A DNA stretch of 64,000 bases from DATBVX01 sp963695985 (GTDB lineage: Bacteria > Pseudomonadota > Gammaproteobacteria > Steroidobacterales > Steroidobacteraceae), in the NCBI GenBank assembly GCA_963695985.1, contig CAVOIC010000011.1, positions 372,001 to 436,000 of the forward strand. The letters run 5' to 3'. The notes below the pieces were generated by a model. It made no database searches and was not told where the DNA came from. It saw only the letters and a list, made by a program, of their open reading frames with translations. This document shows, one piece after another, positions 26,942 through 35,708 of this stretch (the first letter of the stretch is position 1; the number at the start of each line of letters is the position of its first letter). The position numbers were made by a program, and so were the translations under genes.

Positions 26942-29310
26942 ATGGGTACTAAGTTAGGCGTTGAACCGACACCAAAGTCTTATGGACGTTTGCTGGAGGC
27001 TGGCGCATCTTGTGTCCGCGAGTTGCACCAACCCAGCACGGCTATGCGACTGAAGGCCCGTGCGAACACATCGGCCCCAGGCGAATCGAGAGAGATGGAG
27101 GTGCGGGCGTGGCCGAATCTGCTGAAGCAAGAAGCGATGTTCCGCTGGAGAGTTCAATTCCGGCTGGCGCGAGCTCCTCTGGAGTCGATCCTGTGCACCG
27201 AGGAGTTGCATCGCCGCCCATCGCGTCCGCCTGATTATGAAAAGGAGAACCGCGCGCTCGTGAAGCTGGTGAGCGTATTAGCCGATTCGCCGAGCACCAT
27301 ACTTCAGACACTCGCTGACACGATCCTGGATATTACGCAGTGTGACTCTGCTGGCCTTAGCCTGCTGACGAGGGATGGCAAGACGCCGGACGTTTGCGGC
27401 AAGAGGTTTTATTGGCCAGCTATCGCCGGCATGTGGAATCCGCACGTGGGAGGTGGGACCCCGCGCAATTTCGGCCCCTGCGGAGACGTGCTCGATCAAA
27501 ATCGTACCCTGTTGTTCAGACATTTCGAACGGCGCTACCCCTATTTGCTGCCAGTCATTCCGGCAGCTGAAGAATGCCTGCTGGTCCCGTTTTACGTCGC
27601 CGGCGAGGCGGTCGGAACCATCTGGGCGATCATGCACAGCGACCGTCGCAAGTTCGACGCAGAAGATGACCGGGTCATGGCCTCTCTGGGGAAATTCGCC
27701 TCTTCAGCGTATCAAGCACTGATACACATAGAGGACCTCAAATTCCAGGTGTCCGAGCGCGAAAAGGCGGAAGCAGAAGTCCGTGAATTGGCAAGAGGGC
27801 TGGAAGCGAAAATCCGGCGTCTGGTCGAGGCCAATGTTGTGGGAATTGTCATGTGGAATCTCGAAGGTGCAATCACTGGCGCCAACGATGCATTTCTCCG
27901 CATGGTGCAATACGACCGTGAAGATCTCGCCTCCGGTCGCGTACGCTGGACGGACCTGACGCCAGCCGAATGGCGTGGCCATGACGAACAGGCAGTAGCT
28001 GGTTTAAAGGCGACCGGCATCTTTCAACCCTTCGAGAAGGAGTACTTCCGGAAAGATGGCAGCCGAGTGCCTGTACTTCTCGGCGGCGCACTCTTCGAAG
28101 GAAGTGGGAACGAAGGTGTCGCTTTCGTGCTCGATTTGAGCGAACAAAAGCGAGCCGCGAGAGCTTTGCGGCGCAGCGAGGCATTCCTCGCGGAAGGCCA
28201 ACGTCTCAGTCAAATGGGCAGCTTTTCCTGGCGCGTGGCGACAGACGAAGTCACGTGGTCAGAGCAGCTCTATCGCATCTTCGAGCTTGAGATCGGCGTG
28301 CCCGTGACGCTCGAACTGATCCGTACTCGAGTCCATCCGGAAGACGTCAGTTTGATCGAGAAAATGAAAATGGTCGACCAGGCACGAGACGGCGGCGACG
28401 ACTTTGAATGGCAGTACCGCTTGATGATGCCTGATCGCTCGATCAAGTATCTGCATGCAGTCGCTCGTGCGATCCGGGACCAAGATGGGCAACTGGAGTA
28501 CATCGCGGCGATTCAGGATGTCACGGCGCGCCGGTTGTCGGAAGAGGCACTTGACAAGGCCAGAGCGCAGCTCGCACATGTGGCCCGGGTCACCAGCCTC
28601 GGAGTCTTGACGGCGTCAATCGCGCACGAACTCAATCAGCCGCTGTCCGGCATCATCACCAACGCGAGTACGTGTCTCGCGGATGCTTGCCGCCGATCCT
28701 CCAGACGTCGACGGTGCGCGTGAGACGGCTCGGCGGACGATTCGCGACGGCAACCGTGCGTCAGATGTGATCACGCGATTGCGTGCCCTGTTCAGCAAGA
28801 AGGAGTTCGACGAGCGAGCCGGTGGACCTGAACGAGGCCACGCGAGAGGTCATTGCGCTGTCGTCGAGTGAACTTCAGAGAAATCGCGTCGTTCTTCAGT
28901 CGGAACTCGCCGACGATCTGCCGACCATCACCGGCGATCGGATCCAGCTCCAGCAGGTCATCCTAAACCTGCTCCGCAACGCCTCGGACGCGATGGTTGG
29001 CGTGCACGAGCGCCCGCGGCAATTGCTGATCAGAACCGAACGGGAGGACGGCGACCGTGTGCGTGTGACCGTGCGGGATGCCGGCGTGGGCCTCGATCCT
29101 CAAAGCATGGACAAGCTGTTTGACGCCTTCTACACAACGAAGAGCGACGGCATGGGGATCGGGCTCTCCGTCAGCCGCTCCATCGTCGAGAGACATCACG
29201 GTCGTCTCTGGGCAGAACCGAATGACGGACCCGGTGCCACCTTCTCGTTTTCCATTCCCCGCGCTCCAGAGACCATCACGGACGCGGCACCCGTGATGAG
29301 GCAGTCATGA
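26942..29310 (+). pseudogene. GAF-PAS-PAS hybrid-class (FixL/TodS-like) sensor histidine kinase, two frameshifts
   Basis: The chain can be followed through three frames. The first holds ILCTEELHRRPSRPPDYEKE, a GAF domain (SPSTILQTLADTILDITQCD, WPAIAGMWNPHVGGGTPRNF, ECLLVPFYVAGEAVGTIWAI), a PAS domain and a PAS_3 domain. HisKA is HVARVTSLGVLTASIAHELN with the phospho-His in SIAHELNQPL. At about 28680 the frame shifts (LRMLAADPPDVDGARETARR) and again at about 28805 (SEPVDLNEATREVIALSSSE). The HATPase domain then follows with NLLRNASDAM, DAGVGLDP and GMGIGLSVSRSIVERHHG. No membrane segments are seen. The start is uncertain; nothing before about residue 80 is family-like. It overlaps the next regulator by ATGA. 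The two shifts may be sequence errors. Confidence 0.75.
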
Positions 29311-29682
29311 TGGACAAGCGTTCACTGGTGTCGGTCGTCGACGACGACGAGTCCGTGCGTGAGTCGCTGCCAGACTTGCTGCGGCAGTTCGGCTTTGCCG
29401 CCCAGGCGTTCTCATCGGCCGAAGCGTTCCTCGCCTCAGAGATTGTCAGCGAGACGCAGCTGCCTGATCCTCGACATCGCAATGCCTGGCATGTCGGGCC
29501 CGGATCTTCAACAAGAATTGATGCGTCGCCGGCAGGAGATCCCGATTGTCTTCATCACCGCGCAACGCGACGAGAGGGTCCGTCCGCGACTGCTCGCAGA
29601 TGGGGCGGTAGCGTGCCTGTTCAAGCCGTTTAGCGAGACGGCTCTGCTCGACGCACTCAACGCGGCGCTTCGGGTTAGGTAA
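29307..29682 (+). pseudogene. Single-domain response regulator, one frameshift
   Basis: The receiver begins VSVVDDDESVRESLPDLLRQ. At about 29455 the frame shifts and continues CLILDIAMPGMSGPDLQQEL with the phospho-Asp, IPIVFITAQRD with the switch Thr, and CLFKPFSETALLDAL with the conserved Lys. There is no output domain. It lies between the kinase and a FixJ-like regulator, a frequent arrangement in which the short receiver serves as a phosphate sink or relay. One base indel separates two intact halves. Confidence 0.7.
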
Positions 29683-29771
29683 GTATGACAACGTGTCTTA
29701 CAGAGAGTGTCGCACGCGCGCCGTATACTGTGATCTCGTCGTCCGCAGGCCGCGCGATCGAGGTCGTTACC

Positions 29772-30398
29772 ATGCCGGAGGTCACGCCCGTTGTGTTCGT
29801 CGTTGACGACGACGTCTCCGTGCGCGAGTCGCTGGAGTTGCTCATCAGAACCGCCGGGTGGCGACCCGAAGCCTTCGCCTCGGCGCAGGAATTCCTGTCC
29901 CGCGCTCGCGCCACTGTTCCGTGCTGCCTGGTGCTCGACGTGAAGCTTCCGGGGCTGAACGGTCTCGAGCTGCAGCAGCAGCTCGCCAACCGCGCGGACA
30001 TGCCGATCATCTTCATCACCGGCCACGGCGACGTGCCCATGACCGTGCAGGCGATGAGGGCGGGAGCGGTCGAGTTCCTCACGAAGCCGTTCAAGGACGA
30101 CGTGCTGCTGGACGCTATCCGCGCCGCCATCGATCGGAGTCGCGCCGCGCTTCGTCAGGACTCGGAGATGCGAGTGCTGCGGAGCTGCTACGCGTCACTC
30201 ACTCCGCGCGAACGCGAGGTGATGGTGTTAGTCGTCTCCGGTCTGTTGAATAAGCAGGTCGGCGGCGACCTTGGCATCAGCGAGATCACGGTGAAGGCAC
30301 ACCGAGGTCAGATGATGCGCAAGATGAAGGCAGATTCTCTTCCCGAGCTGGTGACAATGGCCGCGAGACTCGGCCTGCGAACTGCGCCAAAGGCCTGA
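29772..30398 (+). CDS. FixJ/TodT/StyR-like response regulator
   Basis: The protein (208 residues from ATG 29772, which has GAGGT 7 bases upstream) has a receiver domain: VVFVVDDDVSVRESLELLIR, phospho-Asp in CLVLDVKLPGLNGLELQQQL, IIFITGHGDVPMTVQAMRAG and EFLTKPFKDDVLLDAI. The LuxR-type HTH reads SLTPREREVMVLVVSGLLNK, GISEITVKAHRGQMMRKMKA. An alternative start at 29685 is less likely. It is the DNA-binding output of the preceding kinase. Regulators of this class (TodT, TmoT, StyR) bind 7-4-7 dyads, the same architecture as the repeated sites in this island, which makes it the prime candidate to bind them. Confidence 0.9.
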   Translation: MPEVTPVVFVVDDDVSVRESLELLIRTAGWRPEAFASAQEFLSRARATVPCCLVLDVKLPGLNGLELQQQLANRADMPIIFITGHGDVPMTVQAMRAGAVEFLTKPFKDDVLLDAIRAAIDRSRAALRQDSEMRVLRSCYASLTPREREVMVLVVSGLLNKQVGGDLGISEITVKAHRGQMMRKMKADSLPELVTMAARLGLRTAPKA

Positions 30399-30459
30399 CG
30401 GTCAGCCGAGCGTCCGCCCCCATCTGCCCGTTCCTCGACGCACGGGTTCCTGCGAGTGT

Positions 30460-30630
30460 TTCCAGCCGCGTTTGCTGCGCACGGCCATGACGCTCGCTCG
30501 GCTTCGAGCGAGACAGGGTCGCGGCGACGAAGGCCGCCAATTGCTGTCTTCTGTCTACGCTCGCTTTGCGGAAGGGTTTGAGACTGACGATCTGAAGGCT
30601 GCCCGGCGGCTCCTGCAAGAGTTGGGCTAG
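30460..30630 (+). pseudogene. C-terminal remnant of a TPR/ATPase (adenylate-cyclase-like) regulator
   Basis: The frame through LRTAMTLARLRARQGRGDEG, RQLLSSVYARFAEGFETDDL and KAARRLLQELG followed by TAG matches the usual C-terminus of large bacterial predicted-ATPase/TPR regulators (form: LARL..QGK..EARDLL..VYGWFTEGFDT.DL..A..LL..L). Nothing of the remaining protein is present. The left edge is approximate. It is probably debris of an older gene between the FixJ-like regulator and the hydrolase operon. Confidence 0.45.
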
Positions 30631-30703
30631 GCGCCGCGAGTCCCGGTGCGGCATTCAATCGCGGCGCGGCGCAGACGCGCTCCTCGGTCCCTTCCTATCT
30701 CCT

Positions 30704-30759
30704 TCAAGTGGCCGCTGGTCCCATCAAGAAACGCATTCGGTCATCGATCACGATGACAT
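30704..30759 (+). repeat. Direct repeat copy 1 (about 56 bp)
   Basis: The segment from TCAAGTGGCCGCTGGTCCCA to CACGATGACATCA is repeated at 31001-31056 with about four mismatches. In one frame it encodes AGPIKKRIRSSIT. The copies are 297 bases apart in the leader region of the chloroperoxidase-like gene. Confidence 0.8.
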
Positions 30760-30910
30760 CAACTGGGGTCCGTACGGCGCAGAATCCTACTCTGCGGCGC
30801 GGGGTTCCGTGGCTCGGTACGGATGTAAATTTTGCACAGACAAGAATGTGAATTTGAGATTTCGTAGCTCACATGCCAATCGCAACTGGAACCCCTTGGG
30901 CAGTGGCCAT

Positions 30911-30928
30911 CTTGTACCAAAGTACGAT
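30911..30928. promoter_or_regulatory. Weak operator copy CTTGTAC-CAAA-GTACGAT
   Basis: Only the inner core TAC-CAAA-GTA matches the proposed dyad (6 of 14 half-site positions), but the spacer is identical to the best copies. It lies 167-184 bases upstream of the chloroperoxidase-like start. The inner 10-mer is itself nearly symmetric (GTAC-CAAA-GTAC). Confidence 0.35.
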
Positions 30929-30986
30929 GGACATCGAAAACCGAGGGACGCATCCTTTCGAGGCGGCGACTCGCAGGGAATTCGCC

Positions 30987-31064
30987 ATGAAACCTGCTGT
31001 TCAAGTCTCCGCTGGTCCCATCAAGAAACGCATTCGGTCATCGATCACGAAGACGTCATCGTAG
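30987..31064 (+). CDS. Possible 25-residue basic leader peptide
   Basis: ATG 30987 has AGGGAA 7 bases upstream and encodes a short basic peptide (MKPAVQVSAGPIKKRIRSSI and five more residues) ending 30 bases before the hydrolase start. The second half is the repeated unit shared with 30704-30759. It could be a translated leader or just a remnant of a duplicated gene start; no homologue is recognised. Confidence 0.35.
   Translation: MKPAVQVSAGPIKKRIRSSITKTSS
31001..31056 (+). repeat. Direct repeat copy 2 (about 56 bp)
   Basis: This is the partner of 30704-30759, in the same orientation, and covers most of the small open frame at 30987-31064. Confidence 0.8.
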
Positions 31065-31094
31065 GTGGCCCCGTTTTATTCAGGAGATACGCAC

Positions 31095-31934
31095 ATGAGC
31101 ACGATCACAGTGAAGGACGGCACGACGATCTACTACAAAGACTGGGGCAAGGGCCCGGTCGTCACCTTCTCGCACGGATGGCCGCTGAGCTCCGATGCTT
31201 GGGACGGTCAGATGCTGTTTCTCGTCCACAATGGCTTCCGAGTCGTCGCACACGATCGCCGTGGCCACGGCCGATCCAGCCAGGCTTCGGCCGGGAACGA
31301 CATGGACGGCTATGCCGACGACCTCGCAGCCGTGATTGAGGCCCTGGATCTCAAGGACATCACGATGGTCGGCCACTCGACCGGTGGAGGTGAAGTGGCG
31401 CGCTACATCGGTCGGTACGGCACGAAGCGCGTCTCGAAGGCGGTGCTGATCGCCGCTGTGCCGCCGCTCATGCTCAAGACCCCCGCGAATCCAGAGGGCC
31501 TGCCGCTGGAGGTGTTCGATGCAATCCGCGCTGGCCTCGTCAAGGACCGCTCGCAGTACTACAGGGATCTGGCCATCCAGTTCTATGGCGCCAACCGGCC
31601 GGGAGCGAAGGTTTCGCAAGGGATCCTCGACCAGTTCTGGCTCTGGAGCATGCAGAGCGGACTCAAGAATGCGTATGAAAGCATCAAGGCATTCTCCGAA
31701 ACCGACTTCACCGAGGATCTGAAAAAGTTCGACGTTCCCACTCTCGTCATGCATGGCGAAGATGACCAGATCGTGCCGGTCCACGACTCCGCGCGGAAAT
31801 CGGCCAAGCTGATCAAGGGGGCCGTCGAAATCTACTATCCGGGCCTGTCGCACGGTCTCACCGCCACACATCCCGATCTCGTCAACCGCGACCTGCTCGC
31901 GTTCTGCCAGCAAGGCCAACGGAAGGTCGCGTGA
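31095..31934 (+). CDS. Alpha/beta hydrolase of the non-haem chloroperoxidase/esterase type
   Basis: From ATG 31095 (AGGAGA 7 bases upstream) the 279-residue protein begins STITVKDGTTIYYKDWGKGP. It shows SHGWPLSSDAWDGQM, DRRGHGRSSQ, the nucleophile elbow VGHSTGGGEVARY with Ser, PTLVMHGEDDQIVP with the acid Asp and YPGLSHGLTATHPD with the catalytic His. These are hallmarks of cofactor-free bacterial haloperoxidases / perhydrolases, which are serine esterases with peracid-forming side activity. It opens a run of co-directional genes to 38.2 kb and is preceded by a 50-bp repeat pair and a dyad copy. Confidence 0.9.
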   Translation: MSTITVKDGTTIYYKDWGKGPVVTFSHGWPLSSDAWDGQMLFLVHNGFRVVAHDRRGHGRSSQASAGNDMDGYADDLAAVIEALDLKDITMVGHSTGGGEVARYIGRYGTKRVSKAVLIAAVPPLMLKTPANPEGLPLEVFDAIRAGLVKDRSQYYRDLAIQFYGANRPGAKVSQGILDQFWLWSMQSGLKNAYESIKAFSETDFTEDLKKFDVPTLVMHGEDDQIVPVHDSARKSAKLIKGAVEIYYPGLSHGLTATHPDLVNRDLLAFCQQGQRKVA

Positions 31935-32005
31935 TCCACACGCGGCCGTTGAGCTAGCGCCGCAACGCGTAACGTCCTGTTGTCACGAGAGACGAGGAGG
32001 AGGAG

Positions 32006-32950
32006 ATGACCATCGCGACCACCGAGTCGACCATCACTGAGCACGAGGCAGCGCAGGTCGAGCGCGCGAACGCCTCGAGCGCCACACCCGTTGTCTTCGT
32101 TCACGGACTCTGGCTGCTGCCCTCGAGCTGGGACCGCTGGGTGACGCTGTTCGAGGAGGCCGGCTACGTGGGGTTGACACCGGGCTGGCCCGACGATCCC
32201 GAGACGGTCGCCGAGGCCAGAGAGCACCCTGAGGTGTTCGCGGGCAAGGGGATCCGCGAGATCGCCGACTACGAGGAGGCGATCATCCGCCGCCTGGATC
32301 GGAAGCCCGTGATCATCGGCCATTCCTTCGGGGGCCTGCTGACCATGATTCTCGCGGGGCGCGGGCTCGCCGCCGCGTCGGTCGCGATCAGCCCTGCTCC
32401 GTTCCGCGGCGTGCTCCCGCTGCCGATCTCGGCGCTGCGCTCGGCCAGCGTCGCCCTGCGCAACCCCGCGAACTGGAACCGCGCGGTCCCGCTCACCTAT
32501 GAGCAGTTCCGCTACAGCTTCGCGAACGCGGTCGGCGAGGACGAGGCGAAGGAGCTGTACCTCGGCTACTCCGTTCCCGGCGCCGGCGAGCCGCTCTTCC
32601 AGGCGGCGTCCGCGAACTTCAATCCGTGGTCAGAGGCGAAGGTCGACTCGAGGAACCCGGAGCGGGGTCCGATGCTGATCGTCTCGGCCGACTCGGACCA
32701 TACGGTCCCCTGGGCGATCGCGAATGCGTCCTACAAAAAGCAGAAGCGCAACACGGGCGTGACCGAGATCGTCAAGATGCCGGGCCGCGGGCACGCGCTG
32801 ACGATCGACGCCGGTTGGCGGGAGGTCGCCGAGAAGGCGCTCGAGTTCGTCAAGCGGGTCTGCCGCACGGCCGAAGGTCGCGTAAATCCGAGAGGATTCC
32901 ATGAGCGTCAAAATCCTTTTGCAAACGACGATAGCGCCCGAGGACGATAA
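32006..32950 (+). CDS. Alpha/beta hydrolase
   Basis: The 314-residue protein has VVFVHGLWLLPSSWDRW, TPGWPDDPETVAEAREHPEV, the nucleophile motif IIGHSFGGLLTMILAG with Ser, GPMLIVSADSDHTVPW (Asp) and MPGRGHALTID (His). A strong GAGGAGGAG ribosome site precedes the ATG. Similar proteins are common in soil actinobacteria and proteobacteria and have no assigned substrate. The last 30 residues are atypical and overlap the next gene by 50 bases, so the true C-terminus could have been extended by an indel. Confidence 0.85.
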   Translation: MTIATTESTITEHEAAQVERANASSATPVVFVHGLWLLPSSWDRWVTLFEEAGYVGLTPGWPDDPETVAEAREHPEVFAGKGIREIADYEEAIIRRLDRKPVIIGHSFGGLLTMILAGRGLAAASVAISPAPFRGVLPLPISALRSASVALRNPANWNRAVPLTYEQFRYSFANAVGEDEAKELYLGYSVPGAGEPLFQAASANFNPWSEAKVDSRNPERGPMLIVSADSDHTVPWAIANASYKKQKRNTGVTEIVKMPGRGHALTIDAGWREVAEKALEFVKRVCRTAEGRVNPRGFHERQNPFANDDSARGR

Positions 32951-33774
32951 CTGGTCCATCGCCCGGTTCTCGCTTCTGGCGGCGCTCCTCCGCCAGGAGC
33001 GAGACGAGTCGGGACAGCTGCTCTTCGATGTGACGGCGCGGGACCGCGATCCGCTCGGGACGCCAGATACGCTGCTTTCGCGTCTTGATCGGAGCGACTA
33101 CGATCAACTGTGGCTCTTCGCTGTAGATAGGGGGGACGGCTTATCTGAGGAAGACTGCCGCGGGATAAATGCATTTCGCGCCAGAGGCGGGGGCGTGCTC
33201 GTCGCACGGGACCACATGGATCTGGGCTGCTCTGTCTGCGGCCTCGCTGAAGTTGGAGCGGCTCACCATTTCCACACCCACAACGTGGATCCAACGGCTC
33301 CAGCGGTACGGGATGATCCCTTCACGACTGCGATCTCCTGGCCCAATTTTCACTCTGGCGCCAACGGGGATTATCAGCAGATCGAGATTGTAGAGCCGGT
33401 CCACGCTGTCTTGCGTGACGCCTCGGCACCCAATGGTTCGATCCAGTTTCTTCCCAGTCATCCGCACGAGGGTGCGGTGAGCGCACCACCTGGTGTGCAA
33501 GCTCGAGTCATCGCTCGCGGCAGGAGCAAGGCGACAGGTGCTCGGTTCAATATCGCCGTTGCATTCGAGGCGGATGGCAAAGCGGGCCGTGCAATTGCGC
33601 AGAGCACTTTTCATCACTTCGCTGGACTACAACTGGGACCCGCGCGTCGGCGCACCGAGTTTTGCTGATGAGCCACCCGGGGACGCCATGCTCCGCGATC
33701 GCGAGGCGCGAGCTGCTACCCATCGATATGCACGAAACGTTTCACTCTGGCTCGCAGGCCTGCCGACGGATTGA
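32901..33774 (+). pseudogene. Hypothetical ThuA/GATase-like protein, frameshift near the C-terminus
   Basis: The first frame encodes MSVKILLQTTIAPEDDNWSI, YDQLWLFAVDRGDGLSEEDC, FRARGGGVLVARDHMDLGCS and GRAIAQSTFHHF. This layout (flavodoxin-like domain with a late His-rich motif) recalls ThuA-like or glutamine-amidotransferase-like proteins. At about 33620 the frame shifts and continues DYNWDPRVGAPSFADEPPGD and RYARNVSLWLAGLPTD to a stop at 33774. GAGAGG precedes the ATG. The function is unknown, and the family call is tentative. Confidence 0.6.
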
Positions 33775-33827
33775 GCCGGTCGGGCGAAAGCGCAGCACAT
33801 CGTTGGACAGAACTTGGGAGATAGCAC

Positions 33828-34580
33828 ATGAAAATCGTAGTCATCGGCGGCACCGGACTGATCGGATCGAAGCTCGTGGCCCTTCTACGCCGGCGAGGCG
33901 CGGAAGTACTGGCGGCCTCGCCCGATTCGGGAGTCAACACGCTTACCGGCGAGGGACTGTCCGCAGCGCTTGCCGGCGCTCAAGTGGTTGTGGACGTCGC
34001 GAACTCGCCTTCCTTTGAAGACACGGCTGTCATGAAATTCTTCGAGACATCGGGCCGCAATCTCCTTGCCGCCGAAGCGGTGGCCGGTGTGCGACATCAC
34101 GTTGCGCTCTCTGTCGTCGGCACCGACCGGCTGCAAGACAGCGGCTACTTCCGCGCGAAGATGGCCCAGGAGAATCTGATCAAGGCCTCCGGGATTCCCT
34201 ACACGATCCTTCGGTCCACCCAGTTCTTCGAATTCATGGGTCGCATCGCCGATTCCGGAAACGCCGGAGGGGCGGTTCACGTCGCGCCGGTTCTCGTGCA
34301 ACCGATCCTTTCGGACGACGTAGCAATGGCATTGGCTGACATTGCACTCGCGCCTCCAGCGAATGACACGGTCGAGGTTGCCGGCCCGGAGAGATTTCGA
34401 CTTGACGAGCTCGTCGGTCGCGTTCTGAGCTCCAACCACGACGCACGCAAGGTAATCGCCGACGCTCATGCTCGCTACTTCGGCGCGGAGCTGAACGATC
34501 AGTCGCTCATACCCGGCAGCAGCGTTCTGGCCTGTGGGACGCAATTCGAGACCTGGCTGAGTCGCGCTGCCTCGAAGTGA
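33828..34580 (+). CDS. NAD(P)-binding SDR/NmrA-like oxidoreductase
   Basis: The 250-residue protein starts with the Rossmann motif MKIVVIGGTGLIGSKLVALL and continues with VVDVANSPSFED, HHVALSVVGTDRLQDSGYFR and KMAQENLIKASGIPYTILRS, TQFFEF. This is typical of atypical SDRs related to NmrA and quinone-reductase-like proteins, which often act as redox sensors or lack the Tyr-Lys catalytic pair. It runs in the same direction as the surrounding stress-type genes. Confidence 0.88.
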   Translation: MKIVVIGGTGLIGSKLVALLRRRGAEVLAASPDSGVNTLTGEGLSAALAGAQVVVDVANSPSFEDTAVMKFFETSGRNLLAAEAVAGVRHHVALSVVGTDRLQDSGYFRAKMAQENLIKASGIPYTILRSTQFFEFMGRIADSGNAGGAVHVAPVLVQPILSDDVAMALADIALAPPANDTVEVAGPERFRLDELVGRVLSSNHDARKVIADAHARYFGAELNDQSLIPGSSVLACGTQFETWLSRAASK

Positions 34581-34635
34581 GATCCACGGCGAGCACAGGG
34601 CCGCGTCGAAGAGGACGCCACAGGGGTAACGAACC

Positions 34636-35341
34636 ATGAATCCGATCGAGAAAACCACATCAACAGCGACGACCGTCATCGATCCAAAGCGTAACCGCGC
34701 CGACGCAATGCGCCTCGTGGCCGGAGTTCGTGTGCCGGACACGCCGCTGGTTACGCGGGCCATTGAATACGCGCGCGAGCACTCCGAACCGTATCTCTTC
34801 AATCACGTCATGAGGTCGTGGCTCTTCGCCGTGAGTCTCGCTCAACTGCAAACGCACGGCGCATGACGGCGAGGTTCTCGCCGTGGCCACTCTCCTGCAC
34901 GACCTGGGCCTGGCTAAAGCCTTCAGCGGCCCGCTGCGATTTGAGGTGGAGGGGGCGAATGTTGCGCGCGCGTTCGCACGTGGTGAGGGAGTCGATGAGC
35001 GTCGGGCACAGTTGATCTGGGACGGCGTCGCGCTCAACTCGACGCCTTCCCTTGGTCTTTACAAGGAGACAGAGGTCGCATTGTGCACGGCCGGCATCGG
35101 ACTCGATTGGGGCGGCTTTGGTTACGAGGCTCTGACCGGGTCGCAGGTCGAGGAGATCGTTACTGCGTTTCCGCGGTTGGAAATGAAGCAAAGATTCACG
35201 CGCGCCGTCTGTGGAATCGTCGAGACACGCCCGGCCACGACCTATGACAACTTCGCGCGCGATTTCGGCGAACGCTTCGTGCCGGGCTACCAGCGGCCGT
35301 CGACGGTGGACCTTCTTCTGAACTCGCCCTTCAGGGAGTAG
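34636..35341 (+). pseudogene. HD-domain phosphohydrolase-like protein, one frameshift
   Basis: The first frame covers VPDTPLVTRAIEYAREHSEP and YLFNHVMRSWLFAVSLAQLQ, with the first metal His. At about 34862 a single-base shift leads to HDGEVLAVATLLHDLGLAKA (the HD pair), FEVEGANVARAFARGEGVDE and a conserved C-terminal half to 35341. The HD superfamily hydrolyses phosphate esters or cyanamide-type substrates; related HD proteins of this size are annotated as cyanamide hydratase-like. The frame break may be technical. Confidence 0.7.
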
Positions 35342-35348
35342 TGTCCAA

Positions 35349-35706
35349 ATGAAACTGGGCCTCGATCCGTCGGTCATCGCGCCGCGAAACATCACTGCCG
35401 AATCGTTGGCGCTTGCCGCCTGGTATGACGCGCATCCCCGGTTCGGCGTTGTGGGGAATCAAGGACGCGGAGACGCTGCGCGTGATCGTTCAGTCGAGCC
35501 GACTGTCGACAGCGACGACATCTATCCTGTCTGGCTGGCGAGCAGCCAGGCGTGGGCGATGAGCTTCACTTGCACACGGGAAGCTTCGTGCACTGGAGCT
35601 GATCGACGATCCCCGTTTGATGGAATTGAGTTCGACGCTGAGAGCGTTATCGTCATGCCTTTATTGGCGGGATGCAACTCTCAACCCGCCACACACAATG
35701 GTGTAG
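35349..35706 (+). pseudogene. Small conserved hypothetical gene with several frameshifts
   Basis: The start MKLGLDPSVIAPRNITAESL is followed, in alternating frames, by ALWGIKDAETLRVIVQ, VEPTVDSDDIYPVWLASSQA, LHLHTGSFV, ALELIDDPRLMEL, FDGIEFDAESVIV and LYWRDATLNPPHTMV, ending at a TAG at 35704-35706. Together they make a plausible ~115-residue soluble protein of the kind found beside stress genes in soil bacteria. At least four indels in 350 bases make it the most damaged small gene here. Function unknown. Confidence 0.5.
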
Positions 35707-35708
35707 CC

